The position numbers and the translations under genes are program-made. Positions 1-9,925 of a stretch of DNA of 38,553 bases are shown here, piece by piece; position 1 is the first letter of the stretch; the number at the start of each line of letters is the position of its first letter. The notes beneath the pieces are model-generated. The model searched no databases. It was not told where the DNA came from and worked only from the letters and a program-made list of their open reading frames with translations. The stretch covers positions 549,720-588,272 of the forward strand of contig NW_003314300.1 of NCBI RefSeq assembly GCF_000143415.4, given 5' to 3'. The DNA comes from Selaginella moellendorffii. Lineage: Eukaryota > Streptophyta > Lycopodiopsida > Selaginellales > Selaginellaceae.

Positions 1-488
1 GTTGGAGTTATTTGTGGCCATGTCACTATGACATGCCTGGCAGAAACGCAGCGTAGAACGCTTTCATCATCATGCCACACCGTGGCCTGCCGGGTCGTTG
101 TTAAGCACTCGCACACTTTCTCTTTACTGCTAATGTTACACACAGGTAAGCGCGAGTGACCAAGCGAGCACAAGCGAGCGAGCAAAGCAAAGCAAAGCAA
201 AGCAAGCAAACGTGAGTGGAAATCTCGCAGGAACTTGAATGGATTGCTGCAAGCTACCTAGGCCTGCATACGCTCTGCTTGCTTGTCGAGCGAGAGGAAC
301 AAAGTGATGTGAAATCCAGTCCAAGCTTCTGTCCATCCAGGGATTGCGAAGAGAGATATGGATAGCGTAGGACTTTTGGATCGATCAGTATGAACCCGCC
401 CGACTTGTATGGATAAGTTGTAACTTTTGGATTGATCAGTTTGACTATGAACTTATAATAAGATTCGGATAAGTGGAACTTGATCTTA

Positions 489-536
489 TCGTTTTTTCCC
501 TGTCTATAAGAAAAAGAAACCCCGATAGAAGTGTAA
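489..536. other. 48-bp micro-inversion relative to the other duplicate
   Basis: Positions 489-536 are the exact reverse complement of 8674-8721, while the sequence on both sides aligns in direct orientation between the two duplicate copies. The segment carries a run of T followed by CCCTGTCTATAAG. In the right copy one border overlaps a 10-bp palindrome (GTAAGCTTAC, 8668-8677). Confidence 0.93.
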
Positions 537-639
537 ACAAGCAAGCGACAAAAGTTTCGCTTTGAAACTCTCGACTGTTTTCTCTTTTCTGCGTCTTGAT
601 GATCGACTTCATCGGTTCTTCTTTAAGCCCTAAACTCTT

Positions 640-1576
640 CAGGCGCCGACACCCAGGAAACCTATGAAATCCTGGGCGGGCTTGTTGCGATCTTCGTCGC
701 CGACGTCCTGGGAAGACTGCTCCACGCTGATGCACGAAATCGCACTGTTGGACGCGCTGAGTTGCTACTGGTGTTGATCGAGACGGTAGAGATGAGCCTG
801 GTGCTGGAATTGCTGCTGCGTCTTCTTCCACAGCTCGAGCTGGAGGTCACTGGCGAGATTGCCGCTGGGCGGCTGCGGCTTCTAATCGCATTGCTGCTGT
901 TCTTCACGGTAGCATTGTCTGTGGACGTGAAATCCGTGGTACTGCTCGTGGTGCCGCTCAAGGCGTCGCGTAAGTTGCTTTGCCCGCCACCATTTTGCTG
1001 GTTTCGATGATTTTGCTCATGGTGGTGGTGGCGGCCATAATACCCCTCCGCGAAGCTCGGAGCTGATCCTCCTGCCAGCAAAGTTCCTGACGGCATCACA
1101 CGATATATATCAGACCATGATGGCATTCTACCCTCCCCGGATTGAATCCCATCAAATTGCTCGCACGATGATGGAAACTATCCATCCACGCCGCCGCCGC
1201 CGCCGCCGCTGTTGCCGAGCTGCTTGTTGGGCGATCCTCCGCGTCCACCAGGCTCCGCTTGGACGGCAGCAGCACCGGCGTGGATCCCCTGTTTAGCAGC
1301 AAATTGTGGTGATCGAGCTGCTGCGATGGTGGCGCGGGATGATCGGATTTCACGGCGGTGGTCACGGTGTTCTTCCCGGTGGAGGCGGCGTTGGGCGATC
1401 GACCGTATGTCCGCGTCCGCTCGCGGTACTTCCTGGCCATGACGACGTGCCAGTGGTTCTTGACTGCATTGTCGGTTCTTCCCGGGAAGAGCCGCGCGAT
1501 CGTCGCCCACTTGTTGCCGTGGAATCTGTGCGCCCCCAGCAGCCGCTCCTCCTCCTCCTCCGGGAACGGCTGCCGG
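640..1576 (-). pseudogene. Truncated R2R3-MYB pseudogene (3' part)
   Basis: This is a broken copy of the intact MYB gene at 8806-10968. Reading leftward it enters in the R3 repeat (from about the HRFHGNKW segment) and continues through [14 protein letters not shown] and the C-terminal tail to the FIDFLGVGA end near 640. Exon 1, the R2 repeat and the first part of R3 are absent. The exon 2/intron 2 region is deleted and a 13-bp loss near 873 shifts the frame, so no MYB protein can be made. The 12-bp loss near 1074 keeps frame. Similarity to the parent suggests a recent duplication. Confidence 0.92.
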
Positions 1577-2316
1577 CGTGGGAGAGCGTCGCTTGGAACA
1601 CGCTCATCGCTGGGTTGGGTCTGCGATCGCGGATCTCCGAGGCAAAGTCACTGTTTGATCGAATGCCCGCAACGAAGAACATCATCTCGTGGATGTCGAT
1701 GATCCAGGGATTCGTTGAGACAGGCAGCGTGGATGATGCTAAAGAGCTCTTCGATGTCATGCCTGGATGGGATCCAGCGTCTTGGAACTTGGTTCTCCAG
1801 GCGTATGCCCAGAATGGGCATACTGAGAGCGTCAAGAGCGTGTTCCAGGAGATGCCCGAGAAATCTCTCCTCGCCCACGTTTTCCCCATCGCGGCATTCG
1901 CGCAGGGAGGCCAGATCGCGGAGGCCAAGAGCGCGTTCGATCGGATGGTCCGGCTGGACATCACGGCCTGGAACACGATCATCGCTGCCTACTGCGGCGA
2001 TCACGATCTAGGCTTGAACAACGCGCGCAGAGGATTCGATCGGGCTCCCAAGCGCGACATCGTGTCGTGGAACACGACCATCAGTGGCTACGTCCAGCGC
2101 GAGAATCTGGAGGAGGCCAAGCTCCTGTTTGATGCCATGCCCGAGAAGAACAGAGTCTCTTGCAATGCGATGCTCGCTGGCTACTCCAATCGATGCCTCG
2201 CGGACGAGGCCGCGGATCTCTTCCACTCCATGACCCAGTCTGCGACCACGCAGCCGGATCGCCTGTCCCTCACGGCCGGATCGGCCGGCTGGGCGACGCG
2301 ATCGATCTGGCGATGA
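1306..2316 (+). CDS. Chimeric ORF: antisense MYB sequence fused to PPR repeats
   Basis: A 336-residue open frame starts inside the MYB pseudogene and reads it antisense for about 90 codons (MVIELLRWW onward). It then crosses the duplication boundary at about 1576 in frame into genuine PPR coding sequence. From about residue 92 it shows short, roughly 31-residue PPR units with the usual SWN / MI.GY / A..LF..MP pattern: [46 protein letters not shown]. The PPR part has no original start of its own here. The frame ends at 2316, just after a deletion/frameshift. It may be an accident of the rearrangement or an expressed novel gene, and sequence alone cannot decide. If translated it would lack a recognisable organelle transit peptide. 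Confidence 0.45.
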   Translation: MVIELLRWWRGMIGFHGGGHGVLPGGGGVGRSTVCPRPLAVLPGHDDVPVVLDCIVGSSREEPRDRRPLVAVESVRPQQPLLLLLRERLPAWESVAWNTLIAGLGLRSRISEAKSLFDRMPATKNIISWMSMIQGFVETGSVDDAKELFDVMPGWDPASWNLVLQAYAQNGHTESVKSVFQEMPEKSLLAHVFPIAAFAQGGQIAEAKSAFDRMVRLDITAWNTIIAAYCGDHDLGLNNARRGFDRAPKRDIVSWNTTISGYVQRENLEEAKLLFDAMPEKNRVSCNAMLAGYSNRCLADEAADLFHSMTQSATTQPDRLSLTAGSAGWATRSIWR

Positions 2317-2500
2317 GCATGCCGTTCGTCCCGGACGAAGTGGAGCTCGCATCTTTACTCAGTGCTTGCGGTTTACATCGTGACGCCGACCAGGCCGCAC
2401 GGGCAGCCATGGATCTGGGGAGCGTATCCCCCACGCGATCCTCGCCGTACGTGCTCCTCTCCAATGCTTTTGTACAGAAGGTGGAGGCATCGCCGTTCTT
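1577..2500 (+). pseudogene. PPR-protein pseudogene, 5'-truncated and frameshifted
   Basis: PPR proteins are organellar RNA-binding proteins, and this looks like a PLS-class member built from short S-type repeats. About six to seven repeat units are readable from 1577 to about 2240. The frame then breaks near 2265-2285. From there another frame encodes an E-motif-like end ([37 protein letters not shown]) to about 2480. The usual L/S repeat segment between SMTQS and GRIGRLGDA is missing, indicating an internal deletion of tens of codons. No E+ or DYW domain follows. The 5' end was replaced by the MYB duplicate. The family assignment is secure and the gene's target is unknown. Confidence 0.9.
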
Positions 2501-2654
2501 GGCACGCTACACTCGAGTTCTCCATATACCCAAACTGGGCAGACTTCTATATCGAAAGGTTGCATGGCTGAGTCTTTGTGATATTCCATGCGCCATCTTG
2601 ATTGAAGCTGCCAACCTCTTGGAGAATGTGTATGAAGAATTATCTGTTCACTGA

Positions 2655-3520
2655 CACATTTTTCTCATGTGAAGTGGGCAAAGTGTGCCTTCTTATTATT
2701 TTGATCCAAAACTTCTACCTGTGCATTCAATCTTGTGTGACATTTTTTGATACGTTCTAAAAGCCCATTATTCAAGTGATGGTCAGGATGCTTAAAATTC
2801 TGTGCGGCAAGCAGGTTTTACATGGAGAGCTTGGGTGGCTGCTAGCCTTCGCTCAGCCTTTCACTCGTCCGATTCCTGGGCTCTTACCTAAGGTGCCTTT
2901 CTGGTATATCTTCATCTGCTTTTCAAGTCCATCAATCACTCAAACTTGATTCAAAATGCAGGAAAAGCTGTACAGAAAAATGCGGCTTGGATCCTAGAAT
3001 GAATAAAGCACTGATCTGATCGCTTCTCCAGCATCGCCGAATCTTCTCCAACGAAGTGGAGCTCGCATCTTTGCTAAGTGCGCGTCCTGGGCCGGGCACC
3101 GTATCACGCGATCGTCAAATGCCTTCGTACAAGAGGTGAGACAACGAGAGAAGGAACCTAAAGCAAACATGGCTTTCGGTGGACCTTCAACGTGGAAAGT
3201 AAATCACAAATGGGTATATTCAAGCTTGATGATTCCCACATTTTCTGTGGAATTCATAGCGCATCTTTGCTTGGGGTGATCTCAAGAGGTTCTTGCTTAA
3301 CTTGCGACGCGCCAGCGATCTTTCCCCTCCTCTGCTCCTCGTCCTGTCTTCGTGTCTCCATTCCGAGCCAGCGCCTCAGATTCCTAGCTCGCCCCGACTT
3401 GCATTCCGCTCAATCCCTCCATCAAAGCCCTCCCCTATCCACATCGCCAGGAGTTTTGTCTGAATTTCTTGCTGACCGCAGGTAACGCGAGAGCTTCCAC
3501 ATTCCGGGAGCTGATCGGCC
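2655..3520 (+). promoter_or_regulatory. Upstream region and 5' leader of AGO1
   Basis: No gene is recognised here apart from the small PPR relic at 3052-3136. The sequence becomes C/T-rich from about 3320, as expected for a plant 5' leader. A possible leader intron donor (cag|gtaacg) lies at 3480, but no convincing acceptor was seen before the ATG at 3521. No clear TATA box was identified. Confidence 0.4.
3052..3136 (+). repeat. Degraded second copy of the PPR E-motif sequence
   Basis: The words cgaagtggagctcgcatct, then cgcgatc and caaatgccttcgtacaa, repeat the order found at 2336-2480 but with about 60 bp missing in between. It is too short and broken to encode anything. Confidence 0.75.
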
Positions 3521-6500
3521 ATGCCAAGGAGGAGAAAGACGCCCAGAGAGGATGAGAAAGGATCTCCTCCACCTTCGTCGAGCGGAGCTTCTCCACAGCC
3601 GCCGCCCCGTGCCGCCGCGAGCTCCAGCTCCACCACCGAAGCTTCACAAGGGGCTTTAGCCATGGCCAGGCATCCACAATACTCGCAGCATTACCAAGTA
3701 GGAGGAACTAGTGGTGGAAGGAGTGGAGGTCAGTATAGTCAATCAAGTAGTGGCCGTGGAGGAGGAGGAACGGGAGGATATCATGGGCAGCAGCAGCCGC
3801 GACAAGCTCCAGCAGTGAGCGCAGTGGTAGAGCAATTTTCTGGATTGGGTGTGGAAGTTCCAGTTCCTGCGCAACCAGCGCCACCGCAGCCGAGCGTCGT
3901 AGCTCCTCCAGCGTCTAGCAAGGCCTTGAGATTTCCGCTGAGGCCCGGACGCAGCCAAACGGGGGTTAAGTGCATTGTCAAGGCGAATCACTTCTTTGCA
4001 GAGCTACCAGATAAGGATCTACACCACTATGATGTAAGTTTCTTCTTGTCACGAGCTAGTGTTTGCATCCAATTGGCTTGTTTTGCTTGCGCAGGTGACG
4101 ATCACTCCCGAGGTGATATCGCGTGGTGTGAATCGAGCGGTCATGGAGCAGCTCGTTAAGTTTCACAGGGATTCGAGTTTGGGTCACAGGCTCCCAGTGT
4201 ATGATGGCCGGAAAAGCCTGTACACTGCTGGGCCTTTACCCTTCCATTATAAGGACTTTCAGGTAAGTCTGCCGGAGGAAGATGATGGATGTGGTACACC
4301 GAGGTGAGTGTAGCTTAGCTTTTCTTTTCTCGACTTTACAGCATACTGAAGAAAAGCATAAAATATCTTTCAGGAGAGATCGGCAGTTCAAGGTGGTCAT
4401 CAAGTTCGCTGCTCGTGCTGATCTGCATCATCTTGGCCAGTTTCTGGCCGGGAGGCAAGCAGATGCTCCTCAAGAGGCCTTGCAAGTGCTGGACATAGTG
4501 CTGCGAGAGCTTCCTACCCATAGGTTCGCTCCTCTTTTCTTTGGTATCGGGTTTTTATGTGTTTCTTTTGAGTTCTTCCAGGTATTCGCCTGTTGGACGA
4601 TCGTTTTATTCACCAGACTTAGGACGTACACAATCCCTCGGTGACGGCTTAGAAAGCTGGCGAGGGTTCTACCAGAGTATAAGGCCCACGCAAATGGGTC
4701 TTTCTCTGAATATTGGTAAGGATTATGAAATGTGATGGTATGCGTTCTGATCTTTTGTTGAAGACATGTCATTTACTGCTTTCATTGAGCCGCTGCGCGT
4801 GGTGGACTTTGTTGGCAAACTCCTTAACAAGGACGTAAGCAGGCCACTTTCGGACGCTGACCGCATCAAGGTAAGTCCCAGCTTGGTTTGCGAAGAGCGA
4901 TTTTAAGATAGATCTGATTTTCTGTGCCAGATCGAAAAAGCTCTGAGAGGGGTCAAAGTGGAAGTTACACATCGCGGAACCATGCGACGAAAATACAGGA
5001 TTTCTGGCTTAACTTCTCAGCCTACTCAAGAACTAATGTAAGTGTTTCTGATTGTTTGTGATGTGTCTTATTTTGTGTTTGCAGGTTTCCTGTTGATGAT
5101 AGAGGTACAATGAAATCGGTAATGGAGTATTTCCGAGATACATATCACTACACTATACGAAGCCCATCTTTACCTTGTTTACAAGTTGGAAATCAAGAAA
5201 GACCAAATTATCTGCCAATGGAGGTGTGCAGTTTTCGTAGGCATGCAACGAACTAAGTTCAGTTTTGGCTGGTTAACAGGTCTGCAAGATTGTGGAAGGA
5301 CAAAGGTATACTAAACGTCTCAACGAGCGTCAAGTGACAGCCCTTCTAAAAGTAACATGCCAACGGCCCAGGGAAAGAGAACTCGATATTTTGCAAGTAG
5401 GATAAGAATCTTTTCCCGTTTTTGTCTCTATTTTTATAACTGTTCTTATGTTTTGTGCTAGACTGTTTATCATAATGCATATAATCAAGACCCATACGCC
5501 CAGGAGTTTGGGATACGTATCAGTGACAGACTGGCTCTCGTGGAAGCTAGAATACTGCCTGCCCCACGGGTTTGTGTTTCTTCTCTTTTGTTGTCATACA
5601 ATGTTCTGAAAAAATGCGGGTTTGCAGCTGAAATATCATGAAACGGGTAGAGAAAAGGATTGCTTGCCTCAAGACGGGACCTGGCATATGATGAACAAGG
5701 TAAGCGTGCTTGGAAGAAAACTGTTCTTTTAAATTCATATGTCTCCAGAAAATGGTCGATGGAGGGACAGTGAACTACTGGGCATGCGTCAATTTCTCTC
5801 GTACTGTTCAAGATAATATAGCTCGGGGATTTTGTAACGACCTTGCTCAGATGTGTCTTATTTCCGGAATGGTACGGCTTTCAGAATGATCTTCAGTTTA
5901 CTAATCGTATATGACATGCAGGCGTTTGCTGCTGAACCTATCATTCCAGTTCATGCTGCACGCCCAGACCAGGTAGAACGTGCTCTGAAGTCGGTATATC
6001 GTGAAGTTCAAAGCAAGGTCAAAGGAAAGGAATTAGAGTTACTGATTGCCATATTACCTGACAACAATGGCTCACTTTATGGTAAGAGACTTGGTTTTTT
6101 ACAGATTTCCTGATAAGTTTTATTCCAGGCGACTTGAAACGAATTTGCGAAACAGACCTGGGATTGGTTTCTCAATGCTTCTTGACAAAGCACGTCTTTA
6201 AGAGAGGAAAGCAGTGTCTTGCTAATGTTGCGTTGAAAATCAATGCCAAGGTAGGGCGCTTCATGCGCGATGTTCGTGAATAAGCTCAACAAGTTTGTTG
6301 TAAGGTCGGAGGCAGAAACACTGTCTTGGTGGATGCACTATCTCGGAGGCTTCCTTTAGTAAGTGATACGCCAACAATTATATTTGGAGCGGATGTTACG
6401 CATCCTCATCCTGGAGAAGATTCGAGTCCCTCGATTGCAGCGGTAAGTGTACGATTTTTCTTTTCGTGTGTCTCTAAATAAGCTGCCTGTTACCGGTTGT

Positions 6501-7589
6501 CGCTTCTCAGGATTGGCCAGAAGTCACGAAATACGCAGGTCTAGTGTGCGCTCAAGCTCACAGACAAGAGTTGATCCAAGATTTGTATAAAACATGGGTT
6601 GATCCTCAGAAGGGAACCATGAATGGCGGTATGATAAGGTTAGTAGCGGTGAGTTTTTTGTTTTACTTATTGTGCTAACATACGCAAACTTTAGAGAGCT
6701 TTTAATTTCTTTCCGAAGTGCCTCTGGATACAAACCTGGAAGAATCATCTTCTACAGAGATGGTGTGAGCGAAGGACAGTTCTACCAAGTTCTCCTTCAC
6801 GAGCTGGATGCAATTAGAAAGGTATAGTATGGAAAGACTTGGCACATTGACTGATTCAGCTCTTCGTTTTGGACAGGCTTGCGCGTCACTCGAGCCGAAC
6901 TATCAGCCTCTCGTGACGTTCGTTGTGGTCCAGAAACGGCACCACACCCGGCTATTTGCTAACGATCACGACGATACAAGAACCACTGATAAGAGTGGAA
7001 ATATCCTGCCAGGTGCTGTTGCCGTTAATAAGTGGCGAATTTAGATAACTAATGAGAGACCGTTTTCCTTGACAGGCACTGTGGTGGATTCGAAGATTTG
7101 CCATCCAACGGAGTTTGACTTCTACCTTTGCAGCCATGGCGGCATTCAGGTAACTTGATGGAGCCCTGGCCTTTGTAGCTTTGCTCATACGACGAGACTA
7201 TGTTACAGGGAACAAGCAGACCAGCACACTATCACGTACTTTGGGACGAGAACAAGTTCACTGCCGATGGCTTGCAGTCCCTCACCAACAGCCTGTGCTA
7301 CACTTACGCTCGCTGCACACGCTCAGTCTCGATAGGTAAAGACCATAGCTCTTTCCCATAGGCTTTGACAACTAAAGCACAAAGCAATCGTCCTTTTCTT
7401 TCAGTACCACCTGCATACTACGCTCACCTGGCTGCGTTCCGCGCGAGATTCTACATGGAGCCGGACGCGTCCGAGGCTGGCTCCGTCCACCGGAACACTG
7501 CTCCCCGAGCTGGTAATTGCCAGGATGGCTCCATCCGGCCGCTGCCCGCGTTGAAGGACAAGGTTAAGAAGGTCATGTTCTACTGCTAG
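3521..7589 (+). CDS. AGO1: ARGONAUTE1-type slicer, 20 coding exons
   Basis: AGO1 loads microRNAs and cleaves complementary RNA. Exons: 3521-4033, 4095-4303, 4374-4523, 4582-4715, 4764-4870, 4931-5037, 5085-5223, 5280-5396, 5462-5569, 5628-5699, 5749-5871, 5922-6081, 6129-6250, 6305-6442, 6511-6638, 6695-6821, 6877-7012, 7076-7149, 7209-7335, 7405-7589. Phases agree throughout, giving 991 residues. A Gly/Gln/Pro-rich N-terminus (to about 130) precedes the N, PAZ (about 350-470), MID and PIWI domains, and the protein ends VMFYC. The DEDH catalytic residues are visible: D717 (FGADVTHP), E753 (HRQEL), D798 (YRDGVSEG), H895 (RPAHYH). Odd point: the expected acceptor before codons for VVASQ (6496) reads ccg, not cag. 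The next AG, at 6510, stays in frame but drops those five conserved residues. The start MPRRRKTP resembles the basic N-terminus of plant AGO1. I saw no match to the miR168 site. Confidence 0.96.
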
Positions 7590-8172
7590 TCAGTATGCTA
7601 CTACTACTCTTTTGCTTTTATCTCGCGTTTTTAATCTATCTGACTCCTGTTGCTTTCGCATACTTAGTGTCCCACTAAGGGGACCTCGGTGTCAAAGTCG
7701 CGCCTTGTTTTTACTCCTGGTGGTGTACTCCATTTCGGATTCTACACTTCCACTACTGCTTCCAGCGGCAGCCAGCCAGGTCCTCGAGCGCGCAGGCTCA
7801 ATGATGAAACCACCATGAAGCAGCAACAAACAAAGGAGGATCCTTGAAATCCAGCACCATAAATGCCGAGCCAGGGCGCTGCAAATTGCTAACAACAAAA
7901 CGCAGTCTGGAGCAGCAGCAGCAGCAGCAGCAGCGGAGCGCGCAGCAGTCGAACAACAGAGGATTGTCTTCACTCTCCTGGCAAAACGGTACTGCTTTCT
8001 TTCGCTTCGTTTCCATCCATGCTCTTACCGTTGTGTCTTTGTTTATAGTTTTCTTTTGGTTCGTCTCGGCTTGGCTCTCTCTCTCTCGCTCGAGCACAGC
8101 AGGCTTTTAAACCAAAGAATCCTGGATGCGAATTTATGGTCCCTCGGGTATGACATGCTCTCTCACAATTGC
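7590..8172. other. AGO1 3' flank with a CAG repeat
   Basis: This stretch holds the presumed AGO1 3' UTR and the spacer to the downstream side of the convergent MYB gene. A CAG/GCA trinucleotide run lies at about 7910-7935. Reading frames through it are low-complexity (poly-Gln one way, poly-Cys the other) and are not supported as genes. Confidence 0.5.
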
Positions 8173-9925
8173 GTTGGAAGTTATTTGTGGCCATGTCACT
8201 ATGACATGCCTGGCAGAAACGCAGCGTAGGCGTTTTCATCATCATGGCCACACTGTGGCCTGCCGGGTCGTTGTTAAGCACTCGCACACTTTCTCTTTAC
8301 TGCTAATGTTACACACAGGTAAGCGCGAGTGAGCAAGCGAGCACAAGCGAGCGAGCAAAGCAATGCAAAGCCCAGCAAGCAAACGTGAGTGGAAATCTCG
8401 CAGGAACTTGAATGGATTGCTGCAAGCTACCTAGGCCTGCATACGCTCTGCTTGCTTGTCGAGCGAGAGGAACAAAGTGATGTGAAATCCAGTCCAAGCT
8501 TCTGTCCATCCAGGGATTGAGAAGAGAGAGATGGATAGCGTAGGACTTTTGGATCGATCAGTTTGAACCCGCCCGACTTGTATGGATAAGTTGGAACTTT
8601 TGGATTGATCAGTTTGACTATGAACTTATAAGATCCTAGAGCCTTGGATAAGTGGAACTTGATCTTAGTAAGCTTACACTTCTATCGGGGTTTCTTTTTC
8701 TTATAGACAGGGAAAAAACGAAACAAGCAAGCGACAAAAGTTTCGCTTTGAAACTCTCGATTGTTTTCTCTTTTCTGCGATGGATCTTGTCTTGATGATC
8801 GACGATCAGGCGCCGACACCCAGGAAATCTATGAAATCCTGGGCGGGCTTGTTGTGATCTTCGTCGCCGACGTCCTGGGAAGACTGCTCCACGCTGATGC
8901 ACGAAATCGCACCGTCGGACGCGCTGAGTTGCTGCTGCTGTTGATCGAGACGGTAGAGATGAGCCTGGTGCTGGAATTGCTGCTGCGTCTTCTTCCACAG
9001 CTCGAGCTGGAGGTCACTGGCGAGATTGCCGCTGGGCGGCTCGTTTGCATGGCCACGGCTTCTAATCGCATTGCTGCTGTTCTTCACGGTAGCATTGTCT
9101 GTGGACGTGAAATCCGTGGTACTGCTCGTGGTGCCGCTCAAGGCGTCGCGTAAGTTGCTTTGCCCGCCACCATTTTGCTGGCTTCGATGATTTTGCTCAT
9201 GGTGGTGGTGGCGGCCATAAAACCCCTCCGCGAAGCTCGGAGCTGATCCTCCTCCAAGAAACGGGGCCAGCAAAGTTCCTGACGGCATCACACGATATAT
9301 ATCAGAACATGATGTAGATCCAGACATTAGAGCATGCGATTTGGATGAGAGAATAAGAACACACACACTCGTGGATATGGAACTTCTAGAGGAGAGCTTA
9401 CCTGGTCTTAACGTATTGGGGCCACTGCTGCTGCTGGTCGTCGTCGTGCATGGAGCTTGATCCCTGCCCGGGAAGAAGGGGACCCTCCCCGGATTGAATC
9501 CCATCAAATTGCTCGCGCGATGATGGAGATTATCCATCCACGCCGCCGCCGCCGCCGCTGTTGCCGAGCTGCTTGTTGGGCGATCCTCCGCGTCCACCAG
9601 GCTCCGCTTGGACGGCAGCAGCACCGGCGTGGATCCCCTGTTTAGCAGCAAATTGTGGTGATCGAGCTGCTGCGATGGTGGCGCGGGATGATCGGATTTC
9701 ACGGCGGTGGTCACGGTGTTCTTCCTGGTGGAGGCGGCGTTGGGCGATCGACCGTATGTCCGCGTCCGCTCGCGGTACTTCCTGGCCATGACGACGTGCC
9801 AGTGGTTCTTGACTGCATTGTCGGTTCTTCCCGGGAAGAGCCGCGCGATCATCGCCCACTTGTTGCCGTGGAATCTGTGCGCCGCCAGCAGCCGCTCCTC
9901 CTCCTCCTCCGTGAACGGCTGACGG
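8173..9925 (+). repeat. Segmental duplication, right copy (parental MYB)
   Basis: This is the direct-orientation partner of 1-1576. It keeps the full MYB exon 3, intron 2 and most of exon 2, so it appears to be the parent. The two copies lie about 8.2 kb apart and bracket the PPR relic and the whole AGO1 gene. Confidence 0.95.

Larger units (their letters stand above)
1..1576 (+). repeat. Segmental duplication, left copy (MYB 3' part plus flank)
   Basis: This stretch aligns in the same orientation with 8173-9925, nearly identically over long runs such as 1140-1560 against 9485-9909. It holds the MYB downstream flank (1-640) and most of MYB exons 3 and 2. Against the right copy it has lost 12 bp near 1074, 13 bp near 873 and most of intron 2 plus the adjacent exon 2 end (junction near 1120-1135). 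It also carries a flipped segment at 489-536. Homology stops at about 1572-1576, where PPR coding sequence begins. The left end runs off the window, so the full length is unknown. Confidence 0.95.

Noticed and set aside
254-831. Minus-strand open frames left of and across the MYB pseudogene
   Set aside because: They are flank or shifted-frame readings of the duplicate, and the matching frames near 8,309-8,998 are just as empty of motifs.
4263-4264. gtaagt after TTTCAG in AGO1 exon 2 as a splice donor
   Set aside because: Reading on gives VSLPEEDDG, conserved in AGO1. The real donor is at 4304.
7612-8110. Open frames on both strands after AGO1
   Set aside because: They depend on the CAG repeat and give poly-Gln or poly-Cys with no homology.
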